A stretch of DNA of 64,000 nt from Undaria pinnatifida (Eukaryota; Sar; Phaeophyceae; Laminariales; Alariaceae): NCBI GenBank assembly GCA_012845835.1, contig JABAKD010000022.1:7535542-7599541 (forward strand). Reading direction: 5' to 3'. Every line of letters begins with the position of its first letter. Within the stretch, counting starts at the first letter, position 1. The translations under genes were made by a program, and so were the position numbers. Shown here piece after piece: positions 22,310-34,300 of the stretch. The notes under the pieces are model-generated. The model was not told the origin of the DNA. It searched no databases and was given only the letters and a program-made list of their open reading frames with translations.

Positions 22310-25300
22310 ATGTCGGCGGCGGCAGCTTCTTCCGTAGCAGTAGCGGGGAGGGACCACGGCTCGGCGTCGGCCGATACCACCCCTAACCCCCACGACGGCC
22401 CGCGAGAGGTGGCAGCAGCGGCAGCGGCGGTGGAAGCGGCGGCGGAAGCAATAGCACTAGCCGCCGGAGCAATGGGGGAGGCGCCGGCAGGAGACGGCGA
22501 CGATGGGAGAGAAGCGGGGGCAGGCGCAGCAGGAGCTAGAGCGGGAGCGACAGGGGCTGGTTCCTCGGCGGGGGAGGCGGTGGTAGTAGCGGTGGGAGTG
22601 CAGGGCGAGGGAGAGGGAGAAGGTGGGGGAGGCGCTGTCGCCGAAGAGGGCGGGGAGGAAGAGGGAGGAGGGGAGGGCGCGGATGGGGGATCCGGGGCCG
22701 AGATTGGGTGGCGGGTGAAGCTGTACCAGCTCAATGATGAGGGGCAGTGGGATGACCGGGGAACGGGGCATATCTCATGCCGATTCATGGAGAGTTTGGG
22801 GGGCACGGCGCTGGTGGTGCTCGCGGAAGACGACGGAAGAGAGCTCATGCAGTCCAAGGTGGGTGTGCGGGGATTTTTTTTCCTTGCTGATGGTAGCCGG
22901 GGGTGGTTAGGGGGGAGGGTGTCCGTCCTGCTGATTTGAGCATGGTTAGTGTTGGGGTTCTGTTTTGTTCGGGGTTTTGGAATTTTGTTCAGGTATGAGG
23001 CGTTTTCGTGCCAAACGCCGGGAAATTTTCCCTCCTGCTCTGTGTAGGAATAGGACTTTTTTGTTGTCAAGACTTGGTAGTATCATAGCCTACATACAGT
23101 TTTTCGTTATATTTTCGGTTTCAAACGAAATGCTGGACGTCCCAGTCTGGGTCATCGCAAGGGCAGACGGACAACAGTGGCATCCGCAGGGTGAGTAGGA
23201 GAGCACTTGCCGTCAAGACAACCTCTGCGGCCGAAATCGAGCGGAACTCCCAGAGAGGCTTAGCCGCCATGCACTCCACGTTGCAATCGGTCGCCCATGT
23301 TTATACTGTGCCGTCCTTGGTGATTTGGCACTCGGGGCAGCGGTGTTCACAACTGCAGCTTCCGACCCGGAGGGCGCCGCGAGACGGGCAGCTCTTGCAG
23401 CAGGAGGGTCCGAAATGGCGGGATTGTCCACCTTGTCGGCGGATTTGGTCGTGGTGGCAGGGGTGGTCCAAGCGGCGCCGCAGGAGCGGACACAGCTGAT
23501 ACAGCGGGGGCGTGCGCACCCGTAGCTTTAGTCGAGGTTTCCCCCTCCCTGGTGTCGCTTGCGCAACGCATCTGCTTTGCCCTGGGCCAGGAGAAGGACT
23601 GCTCCTGCCCGCTCCTTGGCCGCTGTCGCGACTGAGGCCTCATCAGGTTGGTGGCCGGCCTCCTGCTCTTGTTTCCGCACGCCCCGTAAGCTCATATTTG
23701 GCACACGTGGGCGTACCAGTCAGCCGGCGGCAAAATGCGGCGAAAATCGACGACGATTCGATTTTTCCAGGGCCATATCATTGTTTATCCAGACCAGCGC
23801 GAGGCAGACGGACAGCAGTGGTGAGAGCACTTGTCGTGGAAGCAACTTCCACGACCAGGCGTTCATTTTGTGATAACTGCAAACGCGTCAACAACGCATA
23901 TCCGAGCGGAACTTCCAGCCGGGCTTGGCCGTCATGAACGCCACGCTGCCGTCCAGGAAGGAACGGCAAACCGTCGGCGGTCTATTGGTTTGTGTCTTAA
24001 GGGTTTGTGGCGCGCAGCGTAGCTCTCCGGGTGCACTGGGTCGCCGACGCGGTAGTCGGGGAAGGCCTACGGTCCGCGACTGGGAAGGGCCTTGGCTAGC
24101 GGGTGAAAAATCGCTAGAGTGTGCTTTCTCTGCATCCGTCGGTAGCAGGGTAAAGGTGTGATATGGACGTGGGTTTTGAGCCGCATCTTCGATTCGTGGT
24201 CTGGTTCGTGGAACTGGTGTTTCCCCGATTCTTCCACGTTTCCGCTTGTATGGCTCATCAGGGCGGGTGGTGTTATGGTACTGGCCTTGGGAAGACTGTA
24301 TAGGCCCGGGATCTAGTATCTATGTTTTCGAGAAAAATGATGATGTGTTTCTTGGATGGCATGTGCGATTCATTGGGGTATGCTTGCGTTTTTTTTTGCT
24401 TCCTGTTTTTGTTTTTTGTCTTAAATCTACTACTATAATTGACATTTGGAGTTGTTATGATGTGATCCGTATGTGGGTAGGAAAGGCATGGCCAAAAAGA
24501 TTGCTCGTGGTTTTTCACCGTCGCGCGCTGTTTCGATTCGCCTGTTACGGCTGCAGTTGCGCGTCCCGGTGCGGCCTGATTACCCGGCCAATGGTCGATT
24601 TTCTTGTCTCTCTCCCCATGTACCATACCCGCTGGTTCATAATGGGCGCAGTTGTCCCTCCCGCTATGTCGTATGCTGCCAAGATATTCGGACATTAGCT
24701 GCCACTGGCCGCTGTTCATCTTTCTCCCCCCCCTCCCCCGCCCCCCGGCTGATTGATTATATTTGCAGACTTTACAGTGCCATGTGTTTTCGGCATGCCA
24801 TGTTGCGTAACGGTATTGATGACACCGCACGGTGTAGTTTACATTCGGCGGTATCTATTATGCCACACGGCTTGGTGTATGTTCGATTGCAGGGGCAGAA
24901 ATGCACCGCTTACGGGTTAACGTGAGCAGGTATATTTGCAGTGTTGCTCTCACATGTCGCGGCGATAGCGGCAGGAATAACGACCACGCGTTGCCGTGCA
25001 CCACGAACCGACGCCTGTCACCATGCGGTCAATAGTTTCGGGCAAGAGCCGCTTCAGTGCAGTACACCTAATCAGAAACGGAAATACTGAACCAGGCTGG
25101 GTTTCTATTTGGGAGAGAGCGCGTTCTACACTTGCTTCAGTGTAGCGGCTCCCGGATTTCATACTTCCTGTAAATATCGGCCTGCCTTTCTTATTACGTT
25201 GTTGTGAAGTGGTGATAGGTCCTGTACTGTACTGCATTCTCACGGGATGAACAGGACAGTTTGGCGAGGGGTTTTGGAATATGTGGTTTTTGCGTTGGCT

Positions 25301-28300
25301 CGCGTATGGGCGTCGGTGTCGTAGCGCATCGCGCGCATGGCCCCACCGTGTTGGCGCTAAATTCAAGAACATTCGTTGCTTCCCATTGCCGCGACAGCCA
25401 CGGCCGACGCTATGGCGTGCTGTTTGTGTGCACGCGGCCGTGCCGTGTGGCTAACTGGAATGGGATGGCGGATGGAGTTGCTTTTTTCTGTTGCTATCTT
25501 TTTGGGCTTTGCTATACGAGGGGGTGGTGGGGCGGTGATGTGTGTTGATGGGTATGTCGGCCGGGAGGATGCCTGCATATATTCCTGCCGCTGCCGACCG
25601 CGTTCTCTACTGAATTGATCAGTTGCCGCGGCTACAGGCAGCGTCGCCATTCTGTAATATATAGCGCAGCGCTGTCAGCGGGCCCCCAACGTTACATTGG
25701 CCTGTAACGCCGCCGCCGCCACCGCGCATGTGGTGTTTCTGTGTTGGGTTTCTCGGCGGTACAAAAATGCCTACCGCGGTGTGTTGATGCATGCTACGGT
25801 GGAGGTGCATGTATCATGTCTCAGGCTCTTGCTTTGAGGAGCTCTTGCATACCGACGTCGACAAAAATGAAAGTGCAACCGGACGAGCAACCTACCAAGG
25901 CTACGGTATGATACGGAGAACACTTTTGGGGCCTTTTTTGGCAGTGGCCCGGGGTCGCTCGCGCGAGTGACCCCCGTGTTCCTTTGCGGTGTTCAGCTTT
26001 CGTGCTGTGTTAAGTCTCCGATGTGAATGCGCAATGGAATGGTAAGCTACGCTGCGCCCAAAATATCGCCTAACGTGGTTTAGTCGGTGGGGTATGGAGT
26101 CAGTCGTTCGAGTGGCTTAAGCCTGTTATTGAAAAAGGTAGTGCCCCTACCGTAGCTTTGGCCTGTGGCGTGATGTGGTTGCGAATTATACTGCAAAACG
26201 TAATGTTTTTTGGACGACGCTGGTAGTTCCTCAGTCGCGGAACCCCATCAGTCGAAAACAAAGCCGAAACGCACTCTACGCCTGTGGTGGCGCACCTCTG
26301 TTGAGAGGTGCGTGTTATCTTGGCGGTATTTGCCAGGAAATGTGCCTGCCGCGGTGAGGAAGGGGCGGATGTTGACTCAGCGTAACGGCGAGGAAACACC
26401 TACTGCGTTGTTTGTCTCGCGGAAGCGTTTGGCGAAACGTTACATAATAACAAGTAACAGCCTGGGCTGAGGCGCGCTTTCGCATGTCGTCTGTCGGCGG
26501 TTAGGTTAGCGCTGTTGGGTTTCTTCAGGCGGGCTCTCTGCCCACTCCGCTTCTTGGTTTTGTCGAGACCGGTGGTGGTGGTGGTGGTGGTGGTGGTGGT
26601 ATCGGCGGCGGCGGCGCTCGGACGTTATTAGAGCGTATGGCGTGTGTCAAGTTCGATTGTTTGTGATGTTGCTGATTTCACGGCGGCGGCGCTAGGCGGT
26701 GACGGCGGCGGCAGCGGCGAAGGCTGGTTGTGCTGGTGGTCCTGGGGTGGTGGTATAGGTGGTGGTAGTGGTATAGGTGGTGGTAGTGGTAGTGGTTGTG
26801 CTGTTGTCTGTGGTTTTGCTGTGGCTGCTACAGCTGCTGTTGGTGCTGTTGCGGTTGCATTGAGGCGGTCGGGGTTTCCCAGCTAGCAGGCGTTTATATG
26901 CGGGGCTTGGGGCTTTGATTTCTGATTTCAACACTGCTCCAGCCGTGGTGTATGCGCTGCCGACCTTACTCGCCCGATAAGAAATTGAGGGTGGACAGAG
27001 GGCGCTTGCAGGCGAAGGGACAATTAAAAAAACACAACTAAAGACCTGTGTGTTATTCACTGCTGTAGGGCGTAGTTAGTGTGGTGGGTAGGTGTCGGTG
27101 TTTGTATTGCTTGTGTGTGTACTTTCATGTGTACTGGTGTGTTTGCGTTGTTTGTGTACCTGGTATGTGTTTTATGTGTTTATGGGTGTAGTGTGTACTT
27201 GTGTCTGGGCGAATGTGCGACGCTGGATGTACGTGTAGCAGGCCTGTCGTCTAAATATGTGAACATTCAATAATGTAGCGAACGTTTTGTCGGGGTGCTT
27301 GCACGACATGGCTCGCTTGGTTGTGTAGTTGTATCTGTGGGTGTATACTCGTACCTAGTGTGTTTATGTGATGTGTGTGGTATGTGTATATTGGGTTATA
27401 TCACTAATGCCTAGTATGTGTGTACCTGTGAGCACAGAGGCTGACACACGCTGCCCGCCCGTCCCATGCCAACACGGGAGCCCTTTCACTGTCACACCAT
27501 ACACACGTCCTCCTTCAATCACTAACCCCCAACTACCGTTATCTGCTACCTCCGACTTCGTCGCCTTGATAACCCAGGTCGTGGACGAAGACGTGTACCA
27601 GAGGCAAGGGGAAAACATCATCACCTGGGTCGAGGCTCCTCCTCTCATCGGGGCTGCCAACGGGGCGGGAGCGGGGGCCGGCGGGACCGGGGTAGACCTG
27701 GCGCTCAGCTTTCAGGTGCACAGGAAGGCGTGATTGGAAACGGGAAGGCGTTTTTGGAGGCGGGGGAGGCGTTTTTCGAGGCGGGGGAGGCGTTTCTTGA
27801 GGCGGGAGGGCCGGGGAGGCGTGGGGTTCCTGCTTTCACTCTTGAAGACGCGGTGTTGGTGTAGATCTTGGTGTTGGTTTGGCGAAGGCATAAAGTTTGT
27901 GGTGTTTTGCTATTGTTCCTGTTGTGGTCGGTGTCGATGCCGGTGGTGGCGAGGCAGGGGGTTAGGGTTTGTTATGTTTCGGCGTTCATTTGCCGTAGAC
28001 AAGTGGTTAAGGGGCGTGATCGTCGGGATACGGTGGCGCCTGTCTGCTACGTGTCGACCCCATCTTCCGCCGCGTTTGTCCATGCATCGCCGCTTTTTAG
28101 TCACCCATCCACAATTTGGTCATTTGTCGCTTCATCCTGGTCAATATTCGTCAAGTTTTGGTCACCCATCACCACATGTTGATCATCCATCGCCGTGTTT
28201 GTTCGCCTTTTTTGCAGGAGAATGTTGGGTGCTTAGAGATCTGGCACCAGATCTGTGACGTGCAGGGGCGATACGGTAACGAGTATGGCCGGGGGGCGAG

Positions 28301-31300
28301 GATGGCGGGGGAGGCGGCCGCTCCATTGCCGGATCCTAAGATGGACACGTTAGGAGCGGTGAGCGTCGTGCAGGAGTTTCATTTTGCTAGTTTTTTGTTT
28401 TTGTTTTTCACCGTCCGCCGGTGTTCCTGTGACCGTGTCGGTGTCGGTGTTGGTGCTCCTGCTGTTTTTTCCGTCGTTGTACAGCAAGTGCTGCGGTTAA
28501 TATTGCTGTCGCCGTCGTTATTTCTTTTTGTGGTGCTGACATTGGCGGTAATGTTTGATGGATACTGGATGCGTTCGGTTGGTTTGCTTGGTGTGGAAGT
28601 GTAGAGGTGTTTGTTTTTGTGGGATTGGGGTCAGTGTGGACGATGATGTCGGCGATGGGATCCAGCTTCAACGAAACGGTTGACGGTCCTTACTATCACC
28701 TTGTTATATCTTCGGTCCGAGAAAAAAGAATCCTACGCGGTCGGGATCAGGATAATAGCGTTAGGGTTTGAGGTCAAGTAGATTTCAATATTTTCTTCAG
28801 ATGGGCCAAGGTCTATGTACTAAACATCCATGAGCCACGGGTCTGCACACCCCTCGTGGTCCCGGTGCTGCTTATGCAGTTATCATTGGCAGCGTGACAC
28901 GTTACGAGAAGATGCGGTACGGTATGGCACTGTGCGCCACGGCACGGTAGTGCGGTACTGTGTGCCATGGTACGATAGGCCACGACACGGTATGGCACGG
29001 TACGATATGACAGGGGCGGCACGTTGGTGAGGGGGTGTCCTTACACGTTACACTCGCTGCGCTTGAGCCGTGGACCACCGGTGTCCCTTCACGTAAGACT
29101 CGGTGCTATGGAACAGTCGAACCCGACCTGCTCCCTCCCCCCCCCAATGTTCTCTTGTTCGATACCAGGTTCGTAAATGTCCGTGTGTACACGTTTCCGT
29201 GTCTCACTTATTTGTGTTTGATCTGCGCGGCGTCCCGTCTGCCTCCGTTTTTTTCTCAGATCCTGGAACTTCTTAAGGCAGCGAGCCCGCAGGCGAAGGA
29301 AACGTACGCTGGCTCACTATCAGAGAAGGTATGATACATGCCATTGCTGCAGTGGGGGTCTCCCTATAATGCCGGTTGAACAGTGCCTACTGCCGCATAC
29401 TACCGATGTAATCGACTGAAGATCACCGTTCGCCACTCTGTTATAAGGCTTAGTTTGGGTAGGCAAAGGGTTAACCTTTTACCAGCGGTCGTAAAGACTA
29501 ATTCCTTGTAATTCCTATAACAAATGAGTATTGACCCGAAATTCGTCGAACTCACAGCTGACGTCCTAAAAATATTTTTATAAAATGGCTTTGTCGACAG
29601 ACCATGGATTTTTGGGTCGTGGGTTCCAATCCCACCAACCACCAATGATGAACTTTCAAGACTTTCCCCATGTCGAACTTGAAAAATGCTCTCCCCGGTA
29701 TCCCTAGAAAATGGAACCGCGTGGATATTGACGTGTCCGCCCGTATATCCGACCGACCTGCTATCCCGCCGTTTCAGGGGGGGAGAGTGTTACAAGGCTT
29801 AGTTAGGGTAGGCAATTGGTTAACCTTTTACCCGTGGTGAAACGGACTCATACCCTTTCAGTCCTTGACAAAGTGTTGCACTTCGCTTCTACGTTGTTTA
29901 GCCCTGTCCGCTATGCCGTTGCTAGTGATAGTATCGTCGTCTCTCGTCTCACACGCGTTTCTCTTTCTGCGTTTTTTTTATTATCCGTCTGCGCGTTTTC
30001 CTTCTTTTTTGTACGTTTTTTTTGTATATGGTTGCCGTTTTTCGTGTCCGCTGGGGGTTGGTCTCAACACTGGCGGCGTTTTTCGTCATAATCGACGGCT
30101 ACTTCCCCATATGTTCATCGCCATGGTGGTGGTGATAACGGTGGTTGTGGTGTGGTGGTGGTGATGCTGATGCTTATGGTGGTTGTTCTCGTGCTATCGG
30201 CTGGTGGTGATGGTGGTGGTTTTTCTCGTACTGTTGGCATCGACTGCGAATGTTGGTGCTGGTGACGATGGCGGTGACGGTGTTGGCGACGGTGGGCATG
30301 GTGATGGCGATGGCGGTGGTGGTGGCACGATTAACCTCGGAACCGTGTTGCAAGCAGAACGGAGAATACCTGACGAAGCTGTTGAAGGTGTTTAGCGACT
30401 GCGAGGACATGGACGACGAGGAGTCGCTCAGGTTGCTCTGTAACATCTTCAAAGCAATAGTGGGGCTTAACGACGCCACCTTGTTGGAGGTGAGCGGGAG
30501 GGTTTCAACTTTCGTTGGCGCTTACGAGGCTTGATGTGTGTGTGTGGGGGGGGGGGTTGACTTCGTGTGCGCTTTTTTGTTAAGGCGGGATGTGCTGTGG
30601 CGGGGGGTAAGGGTAGTTTTTTGCGAGGACTTGAACGACGAAGAGTCGCTCCAGTTGCTCTATCACATCTTGAACGCGATAGTGGGACTTAACGACGCCA
30701 TCTTGTTCGAGGTGATCGGAAGCGTTTCGACTTTCGTTGGCGCTTACGAGGCGGGGTGTGTTCTTGTTCGTAGGGGTTTGGTGGCTCTCATCTTCCATTT
30801 TGTGCACGGAGGCGGGGTGTGTTTGCGGTGTGGGGGGGGGGAAGTGTTCGTTTTTTGTGGAAAGATACGGGATGCGTTTCGGAGAGGGAAAGGGGGTAGT
30901 ATTTACGACTTGCCCCAGCTTTGACAGAACGGTTCATAGTTCATACTACTGCTACTCCTCGTTGCATCTTTATTCCGACAAATTCCTCACGTGGTCGGGG
31001 TTAGTTTCACGTAGAGCTTGGCCCTTTTGCTAACCAAAAAGTTAGGCCACAACTAATTCCAAGTAGTTTGTCCTAAAAAACATGTGGTGGGTGCAGGTCT
31101 AAACGGGTACCCACGTCTTTGGGAGCAAATGTACTTGGAATTTAAGTGGAATCCTTTTTGCAGTGGTAAAAGGTCATGTTGAGTACCTGGTACCTGCTAT
31201 TCTTCGACCGTTTTGTCGAAGCTAGTGGAAGCAAGGTGTACCCAATCGTTTTAGTGAAGCTGGTCCAAGGTTCGTACAACCCTCAGAGGGGGAGAAGGGG

Positions 31301-34300
31301 GGAGAGGAGGGAGGGGCCGGGGGGAGGGCGGCCAACAGCTGGAGTCGGCGGCCGCCCTGATGTCGTCGTCGTGTGCGAACTGCAGCCAGGCCTGGCGACA
31401 GCAGCTAAGGAGAAGAAGATAGAGGGATAGGGACAGAGAGAACATAGAGCGGGGGAGGGGGTGCGCGGGGGTGGGGGCGAGGGTGGGGGGGGGGCGTAGA
31501 GTGAAATATATAGAGTGAAAAAAATGTGTCGGTGGTTTCTGGGGTGGTCGCGTGGTATACCTCAGGCTTAGGGGGGAGTCATGTGTTAGCACGCTTCTGC
31601 TGTTTCGGCGGTATGTATTGGTTCAGATCGTTTTGTTTTGAATCGTGTTATTTCGTATTGTCCGTGTCGTTTCATGCCGTTTTGTTTCGTATTTCGTGTC
31701 AAACGCCCTCCGGTAAAAATGCTGATACCTTTAAGTTTAAAAGGATGTCAGCTTTATGTTTTCCCTGTCGGTGCTCAACGTTGCAAGTTTTTTTTTATCG
31801 CAATTAATTTATATTTTCATAGGGGCGTACGGTCATTCGCCGTAGTTTCGTTTCCTTCACGCAGCGAAACTCAAGCGACAGTATTTCTTTTTTGGGCTGT
31901 GGTGCTCGGCAGGTACTCTTGGCGGATAATCTTTTTGTGGACATGGCGGGGGTTTTCGAATACGACCTGGAGCTGAAGGAGAAGGGGGAACACAGAAAGT
32001 TCTTGACGGAAACTGCGTCGTTTAAGCAGGTGAGCGAGGTGGAAACTGATAATCGATAATCACTACTACGTAGGCGAGCTTTAAATCGCAACTGCGGTGA
32101 TATTTAAGAGTCGTCCCTTGCTTTCAGGCCTTGCGTGCTCATTGCTGTCTGCGTGATACGCGCTGCTCGGCGTTTTTTTTACATCACGTGTGAGCAGCCC
32201 TTTCACTGTGTTGGTTCGGAGGTATTCTTGCCGATTCTCCCATGTAACACTTTTTTCAGGTCGTTATGCCCTTTTTCATGGGGTTGCCCTTCCCTTTTCA
32301 ACTTCCCTTCCCTTCCCTCCTCTTCCCTTCCCTTTCCTTCCCTTGTGCTATTTTACTATTTCAACAATAGGTCTTGCCGATCGCGGACGAGGAGGTGGTG
32401 CAGAAGATCCACCAGAATTTTCGGATAACGTTCCTTAAGGACGCCTTGCTGAGGCCCATGATGGACGACGCCGTCGTGGGCACGTTAAACTCCCTGACCT
32501 ATTTCAACAACACGGAGATTGTTCAGAGGTGAGGAAAGACAGACACCTACGTACGGTGGTTACGGTGGGCCGTAGTGCTGACAACTCGGCCCCCAGCTTT
32601 GACGAAATGGTTGGTAGTCCGCACTATTAATAAGTTCTTATTACACTTTCATCCCCAGAAGTTTCCCAGGCGGTCGCGGTCAGGGTTAGGGTTAGAGTTT
32701 GGATTAGGCTTCAAGTAAAAAGTAGGTGTCCCGGTTTAACAGCGCCCTGGATGATAGCATTCGGGGCTTAGGAGCGGTCGAACCGGCTTGTCACGCCTTG
32801 TGGCGTCTATACCAAAGCCTAGATTGTGCCCAATCGGAGATAAGAGCGGTACGGTGCTAAGAGCGGTCGAAATCGGGTGTCACGGGGCGCTCTTAAACCG
32901 GGGCACACCTGTATCTTCATTTCGACAATTTCCCTAGACGGTCGGGGTTAGGGTTATGATGTGAGTGTAAGTCAAGTATATTTCAACGGCTTTGTCGAAG
33001 CCGAGTCAGGGAAAGCGGTGAACAACTTTATTTGTCTTGTCTTAGTTGCCTCGTCCATATTTTTTTTAAAACAAATTTCTTCTTGCTCCAGGTTCTGCTT
33101 TTTTGTGCGCTCACCATTCCATAGCTTGCATCAGTTTTTTTAAACAAGTTTCTTCCCCCCTGTTACGCTGTTTTCTTTCGCGTTTGCTTCAGTTTGCAGC
33201 ACTCCGACTACGTCCGCGACGTGTTCATGCTGCTCCACGACCCGGAGACGGGCCGGGGGGGGGCGAAGCGGCGGGATGTCCTCATGTTCTTGCGCGAGCT
33301 ATTTAACATGGCCAAGACACTGCAGGCAAGAGTAATCTACCAAATTGGAACATATGCCTTGTGCTACGGTCTATTAACAACTCTGGGCGATCAGCGGGAA
33401 AAAACTGCGAAATTCATTGATTTTGAACCGTGCTACGGCAGAGGGGCGCCTTTTTATTCCTGAAGCTCTTCACATGAGGAGCTCCTGTACTTCACCCAAA
33501 CAATAATCTTGAGTAAATCGGAATGGCAACTCGATGACGAAACCCGTGGTCTACAGATAGTAGGTATTATATGATTTACAAAATATTCAAATTGCTGAAA
33601 AATAAGGGAAAAATTATTATTTTGTTGAAAGATAATGTCATTCCGACTATTTTTGGTTGAGGAGCCCCGTCATTCGAAAAAATCATTTGCCTAAAAGTGC
33701 TCCCTCTGTCGTGACACGAGTCGCTTACCGCATCGGCCACACTAAGCAGCCCGGGCTGGCGTGGTAGGGGCCGTGCCTGCGCTGCAACGTAAGGACGTGT
33801 ACGACGCGCACGCAGAAAAGTGATACTCGCACTGAATCGGGCTCCGCCCTCAACGGTTGGTAAATTTCGATGAAAATCTGCTAAACAATGGGAACGACTG
33901 AACTCTATGCGCGATAAAAATGAAGGCACCTGCCGAAGGGGAGAGGGATAGACACCTATGACCACGGCTTGTCCAGAAGATCGCTGAGGGTACAACCTCT
34001 TTCACGAGTTTAGCTGGAAACTAAGTTCTGTGATGGTTGAAACACAACAGAAAAAAAAACACCTCCGAAACACGCGTTTGTTTTGATGTCGCTATTTCTG
34101 TGTTTCTGAGGCCCAAGAGGGTTAGACTTTTTTATGTTGATATTAACAGCAGTGATATATTATATTCTCGAGTATGTTTTCCTACCCAACGTGTTTTTCT
34201 ATCTCGCAAACACCGTGTTGATGGGCCTTGTCGGTGATTGCTGGTGATTGATATTGAAGGACGATGATTGGTGATGGTCGGTGGCGATATGTGGTGATGG

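Larger units (their letters stand above)
28668..33005 (+). repeat. Dispersed repeat family C, four copies in PP4R3 introns
   Basis: Copies at about 28668-28790, 30918-31010, 32597-32725 and 32905-33005, all plus strand. They share RACGAAAYGGTT, TAGTYC, TACTA, a GACGGTCGGGGTTAGGGTT-like core and TCAAGTANATTTCAA. Three of the four keep a short telomere-like GTTAGGGTT. They fall in introns 3, 5 and 7 (the last two both in intron 7). Confidence 0.6.

Noticed and set aside
22249-23070. 273-codon minus-strand frame as a gene
   Set aside because: Antisense shadow of the Ala/Gly-rich PP4R3 exon 1.
33715-33790. tRNA gene on the minus strand
   Set aside because: Only an A-box-like word; no B-box or cloverleaf.
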